A stretch of DNA of 8,763 nucleotides from assembly GCA_020354105.1 (NCBI GenBank), contig CP070642.1, forward strand, positions 226,978 to 235,740, given 5' to 3'. The notes under the pieces were generated by a model that saw nothing but the letters and a program-made list of their open reading frames with translations, ran no database searches and had not been told where the DNA came from. Positions 6,151-8,763 of this stretch are shown here, piece after piece (within the stretch, counting starts at the first letter, position 1; each line of letters starts with the position of its first letter). The translations under genes and the position numbers were made by a program. The DNA is from Chloroflexota bacterium (lineage in GTDB: Bacteria; Chloroflexota; Dehalococcoidia; GIF9; UBA5629).

Positions 6151-6588
6151 ATGGAAATTCGGAAAGCAACCGCCTCAGATGAACAGCCAATAATCGATCT
6201 TCTAAATCAATTCCCGCCCTCAGACCAGATGACCTCTGACTCGGCGGCTATTAGCAACACGTTCCGTCAAATAATTCAGAACTCCGAGCTCGGTTCTATT
6301 CTAGTTGCTGAGGAGAATGCAGACATAATAGGGGTAATAGCTCTATCATATCCCGTTGCACTGCACTGTGGTGGCTTATATGCCTGTATTGAAGATTTCA
6401 TAGTTTCAGAGCAGGCGAGAGGTAAAGGAGTCGGAGGTGCTTTGGTTAAGGCAGCAATTGATGAAGCAACCAGGAAGGGCTGCTATGAGATCCAGGTGAA
6501 TAATCCCAGTGATTTGGGTTATCCTGTATACATGCGTTGCGGCCTGACCAGCACCGGCAGACATCTGAGGATGAAGCTAAAACAATAG
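6151..6588 (+). CDS. GNAT family N-acetyltransferase
   Basis: The product is 145 aa from the ATG at 6151 and begins MEIRKATASDEQPI, the usual GNAT opening strand and helix. The acetyl-CoA-binding motif A is clear: EDFIVSEQARGKGVGGALV at 81-99, with RGKGVG at 90-95, followed by a helix ending ATRKGCYEI. A later Y-x-x-C-G-L segment (127-132) takes the place of the common 'FY...GF'. The substrate is unknown, and it is not closely related to the YpeA-like protein. An in-frame ATG at 6127 would add eight residues; neither start has a strong ribosome site, and 6151 is preferred by family alignment. It is convergent with argC. Confidence 0.85.
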   Translation: MEIRKATASDEQPIIDLLNQFPPSDQMTSDSAAISNTFRQIIQNSELGSILVAEENADIIGVIALSYPVALHCGGLYACIEDFIVSEQARGKGVGGALVKAAIDEATRKGCYEIQVNNPSDLGYPVYMRCGLTSTGRHLRMKLKQ

Positions 6589-6804
6589 ATGGTACCGTGG
6601 ATAAACAATTTGTGTTCCTGTTCAGTGGGCATATTGCACTATAGCCAGCATTGTTGAGAGGAGCTGAAACCTGGTCTAATTTTGAGTGGACAAATTTGTA
6701 CAGAAATTAGCTATGATTTGTAAACTTTTGCAAGCAGTAGTGGGCGGTACTGTACAATACGCAGAACTAAGACGTTTGAATTAGTGTTCAGCTTATAAAC
6801 ACCA
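6589..6804. other. Convergent intergenic region without recognised content
   Basis: These 216 bases lie between the stop codons of the second GNAT gene and argC. I see no gene, tRNA or strong terminator in them. A small palindrome (GTACTGTAC) lies near 6748. Confidence 0.5.
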
Positions 6805-7749
6805 TCATAAACCTGTAGCTTCGTTCACACCCAGCACTAAGTTCATATTCTGCACAGCTGTTCCAGAGGAACCTTTACCCAAGTTATCAAAACGCGCAGA
6901 AAGTAGAATTCTATCCCTGCCACCGAAGACAAATATTTCAAGATTATTAGTGCCATTACAGTCTGAAAAAGTCATGAAGCCATTGTGCAAATAATCGTCC
7001 GATGGATAAGGCATCACTTTAATGAAGCGCTCTCCGGCATAGTATTCAAACAGAACCGCTCTGATATCCGTGGCAGACAGTTCCTTCTTTAGGTAGCGCA
7101 CTATGAGTGGGATAAAGAGAATTTCACCGTTATATATATTGACCACGGTAGGAGTGAAAGAAGGTGGGTGAACCAGACCGACAATCTTAGTCATTTCAGG
7201 AATGTGTTTGTGGTCAGCCACAAGAGAATATGGGCGGGGATTTTTTATCTCGTTGGACGCATCCTCGCTTTCATAATCTACAATCATGGATTTACCACCG
7301 CCACTATAACCGACAACGGCATAGCTGGTGACTGGGTAATCCGGAGCGATAACACCTTTGAACACAAGCGGATAAAGCATAGAAATGAAACCTGTAGCAT
7401 GACAACCAGGTACGACAATCCTCTTTGAATTTCTTATCAAGGTTCGTTGCTCTTCCCTAAGTTCAGGAAGACCATAAATCCAGCCCTCTGTGATACGATG
7501 AGCAGTTGAGCCATCTATCACGCAGACCGACTTGTTTGTGATGAGACTCACAGACTCGCGAGCGGCATTATCCGGCAGGCAAAGAAAAACAATGTCCACT
7601 TCGTTTAGCAGTTTTTGCTTAGTTTTTGGATCCTTACGCTTCCCTACCGATATCTCAATTAGGTCAATGTCCGTTCTATCTTTTAACCGCTTATGTATTC
7701 TTAGCCCAACGGTACCATGCTGGCCATCAATAAATACTGTCTTTTTCAT
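6805..7749 (-). CDS. argC: N-acetyl-gamma-glutamyl-phosphate reductase, type 2
   Basis: The product is 314 aa, the length of type 2 AGPR enzymes. It catalyses the NADPH-dependent reduction of N-acetyl-glutamyl-phosphate to the semialdehyde, the third step of arginine/ornithine synthesis, in the cytoplasm. It opens KTVFIDGQHGTVGLRI (3-18), the nucleotide-binding loop of type 2 enzymes. VFLCLPDNAARESV (54-67), DGSTAHR (79-85) and GWIYGLPEL (89-97) follow. The catalytic Cys is Cys116 in VPGCHATG, and GYSGGGKSMI (147-156) and DHKHIPEM (179-186) complete the active site. ATG 7747-7749 has AAGGGA seven bases upstream; longer readings start inside the leader. No other arginine gene is in the window, so it is solitary here. 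An N-acetyl-aminoacyl-phosphate reductase of another pathway is the main alternative. Confidence 0.92.
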   Translation of the reverse strand: MKKTVFIDGQHGTVGLRIHKRLKDRTDIDLIEISVGKRKDPKTKQKLLNEVDIVFLCLPDNAARESVSLITNKSVCVIDGSTAHRITEGWIYGLPELREEQRTLIRNSKRIVVPGCHATGFISMLYPLVFKGVIAPDYPVTSYAVVGYSGGGKSMIVDYESEDASNEIKNPRPYSLVADHKHIPEMTKIVGLVHPPSFTPTVVNIYNGEILFIPLIVRYLKKELSATDIRAVLFEYYAGERFIKVMPYPSDDYLHNGFMTFSDCNGTNNLEIFVFGGRDRILLSARFDNLGKGSSGTAVQNMNLVLGVNEATGL

Positions 7750-7756
7750 CTGGTTA

Positions 7757-7762
7757 TCCCTT
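7757..7762 (-). promoter_or_regulatory. Ribosome binding site fixing the argC start
   Basis: On the minus strand AAGGGA lies seven bases before the ATG at 7747-7749. It supports the 314-aa start over a TTG 69 bases upstream. Confidence 0.65.
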
Positions 7763-7842
7763 CGTCCACCCGCCGCTTTAGTCATGCCGTGCAGAAACAA
7801 TTCGAAAAAGATAAGCAACTACCTGTTTTTAAGTGTATGTTT

Positions 7843-7871
7843 ATTATAGTTTATTAAGACTCGAATGGAAA
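7843..7871 (-). promoter_or_regulatory. argC: Sigma-70 promoter for argC
   Basis: On the minus strand TTTCCA (7866-7871), a 17-base spacer and a perfect TATAAT (7843-7848) lie about 94 bases before the ATG, giving a leader of roughly 85 bases. I looked for an ArgR-type operator pair here and found none I would defend. Confidence 0.6.
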
Positions 7872-7910
7872 TGAAGATAGCACAACTCGCCGAGTGTTTT
7901 CTAAATGTAG

Positions 7911-8045
7911 TGTGAATCTTATGTCAACGAAAGATTAACTACTGCTGCCCAAAAAGTTCAAGGAAATATAACTGGGCCAGTCTGGACAGTTCCCGAACTT
8001 TTATTCGAGAAGAAAGGTCTGATTCAAAGGGTAAAACAATTACTA
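7911..8045 (+). repeat. Orphan coding-like fragment, homologous to 4318-4386
   Basis: The plus-strand frame after a TAG at 7908-7910 is open and protein-like, including ITGPVWTVPELLFEKKG and QRVKQLLVE, but it has no start codon with a ribosome site. Bases 7983-8045 match 4324-4386 at 45 of 63 ungapped positions. The likeness ends just where the opposite-strand barrel gene ends. It is probably a remnant of the same lost family. Confidence 0.4.
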
Positions 8046-8054
8046 GTCGAAGGC

Positions 8055-8450
8055 TCAGCGGCCTCCGAACCGAGCGAACCCTGCGTGGAATCCGTGCACA
8101 ACCACGGTCGCGTTCCCTAGCATCTGGGCCTTTTTGCGCAGTTGCTCCAACAGGCCCTCATTTATTTCGCCGTAGATGTTAATTGTCAGCATCCTGACAA
8201 AGTCGGCGAATTTGGGGAATTCAGGCCCTGCCACCTTCATGTGAAATTCCAACGAAGCGGAGTCAGGATGGATGTGGATAACGGTCATTCTTTTACCACC
8301 CTCCGTGAAATACACGTTATAAGCTATTATCCGAGGCTCTTTAGCCTTAACCAACTCTGCTAACTCTTTGATGGCTGCCTTGAGCTCATCAAGCCTTCCA
8401 TCGCGGACCTCTGAATGGTCGATGTAGACAATTGACTTTTGCTCGGACAT
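8055..8450 (-). CDS. Small dimeric alpha/beta-barrel (ABM-like) protein
   Basis: The product is 131 aa. The start SIVYIDHSEVRDGRLDELKAAIKELAE has the strand, long helix and 'V..G..EE' pattern of ferredoxin-like domains that pair into a barrel, as in antibiotic biosynthesis monooxygenases and stress-response barrel proteins. RIIAYNVYF (40-48) and MTVIHIHPDSASLEFHM (55-71) fit the following strands, with 'HPDSASLEFHM' in place of the usual 'W.s.ealeaH'. A C-terminal extension ends HGFHAGFARFGGR. No cofactor site is seen, so enzymatic activity cannot be claimed. ATG 8448-8450 has GGAGGG six bases upstream. It is a single gene beside the tRNA cluster. Confidence 0.75.
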   Translation of the reverse strand: MSEQKSIVYIDHSEVRDGRLDELKAAIKELAELVKAKEPRIIAYNVYFTEGGKRMTVIHIHPDSASLEFHMKVAGPEFPKFADFVRMLTINIYGEINEGLLEQLRKKAQMLGNATVVVHGFHAGFARFGGR

Positions 8451-8461
8451 ATTTCCCTCCG

Positions 8462-8494
8462 TTCAGTTACGTGCGTAGCACTTTCCAGACTGAA
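8462..8494 (-). promoter_or_regulatory. Nested inverted repeat in the leader of the barrel-protein gene
   Basis: TTCAGT (8462-8467) pairs with ACTGAA (8489-8494), and inside it GTGC (8471-8474) pairs with GCAC (8478-8481) around a GTA loop. It sits directly before the ribosome site of the leftward gene, so it could be a 5' RNA stem or an operator. This is position-based inference. Confidence 0.3.
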
Positions 8495-8577
8495 TGCATT
8501 ATCAATAAATACTATTTTAACATGGAGGGAATTGCCACGTAAATTGAAGCTAAAGTTAGGCGATGTTATTACCTAGA

Positions 8578-8653
8578 TGGTGGGCGATAGTGGACTTGAA
8601 CCACTGACCCCCTGCGTGTAAAGCAGGTGCTCTAACCGCTGAGCTAATCGCCC
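8578..8653 (-). tRNA. tRNA-Val (anticodon UAC)
   Basis: The 76-base cloverleaf includes an encoded CCA. The acceptor GGGCGAT pairs with ATCGCCC; the D-stem is GCTC/GAGC, the anticodon stem CCTGC/GCAGG with loop TTTACAC (anticodon TAC), and the T-arm holds TTCAAGT. The discriminator base is A. It reads GUA and probably other Val codons. Confidence 0.95.
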
Positions 8654-8657
8654 ATAA

Positions 8658-8733
8658 TGGTACGCCTGGTGAGATTTGAACCCACGACCTCAGCCTCCGC
8701 AGGGCTGCGCTCTATCCGCTGAGCTACAGGCGC
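8658..8733 (-). tRNA. tRNA-Arg (anticodon GCG)
   Basis: The 76-base cloverleaf includes CCA. The acceptor GCGCCTG pairs with CAGGCGT, giving a G1:U72 end pair. The anticodon stem CAGCC/GGCTG encloses CTGCGGA, so the anticodon is GCG and reads CGC/CGU. The T-arm is GTGGG-TTCAAAT-CTCAC. It lies only four bases upstream (in transcription) of tRNA-Val, so the two are very likely one transcript. Confidence 0.93.
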
Positions 8734-8734
8734 A

Positions 8735-8763
8735 TGGTGCCGAAGGAGGGATTTGAACCCTCA
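8735..8763 (-). tRNA. 3' part of a third tRNA, cut by the window edge
   Basis: A T-stem GAGGG/CCCTC around TTCAAAT, an acceptor 3' strand CTTCGGC, discriminator A and CCA are present. The anticodon is outside the window. A matching GCCGAAG 5' end and A73 would suit tRNA-Leu, but this is a guess. It is one base from the tRNA-Arg gene. Confidence 0.85.

Noticed and set aside
1..8763. CRISPR array, insertion sequence or transposase, and toxin-antitoxin pair
   Set aside because: No regularly spaced repeats, no transposase-like reading frame, and no recognisable toxin or antitoxin pair were found on either strand.

Overview
The window is bacterial chromosomal DNA of middling GC content. Genes are small and mostly single, with clear Shine-Dalgarno sites, recognisable sigma-70 promoters and tRNA genes that encode their own CCA ends. 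The mix of genes (a DUF308/HdeD membrane protein, a cytidylate-kinase-like protein, a dimeric alpha/beta-barrel protein and a secreted metallophosphoesterase lipoprotein) would suit an environmental Chloroflexota (Dehalococcoidia-like) genome. The 361-aa lipoprotein at the left is of a type I associate more with Gram-negative lineages, so the taxon is only a guess.

Left part (1-1700), rightward: the C-terminal tail of a family 3 extracellular solute-binding protein, then an uncharacterised lipoprotein. Next comes a very short gene for a one-helix membrane protein with a histone-H1-like Lys/Ala tail. It is readable only if a run of four C's is one base too long, so it is frameshifted. A 15-bp perfect hairpin follows.

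Middle part (1700-5350): a YpeA-like acetyltransferase (leftward) and an HdeD-family membrane protein (rightward) diverge from one intergenic region. A metallophosphoesterase lipoprotein (leftward) is broken by a single in-frame TAA. It diverges from a SAM-dependent methyltransferase (rightward).

Right part (5350-8763): a cytidylate-kinase-like gene (leftward) diverges from a second GNAT acetyltransferase (rightward). A solitary type-2 N-acetyl-gamma-glutamyl-phosphate reductase gene (argC) and a small alpha/beta-barrel protein gene follow, both leftward. The edge holds a leftward tRNA cluster: Val(UAC), Arg(GCG) and the 3' part of a third tRNA.

No operon of functionally linked genes is evident. 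Almost every gene has its own promoter and the strand changes repeatedly, so this looks like a patchwork region beside a tRNA cluster. Three things support a decayed or accessory history: two broken genes, two homologous non-genic coding fragments (near 4320 and 7980), and a degraded copy of the tRNA-Val 3' end near 5240. I see no convincing new multi-gene system, CRISPR array, transposase or integrase.
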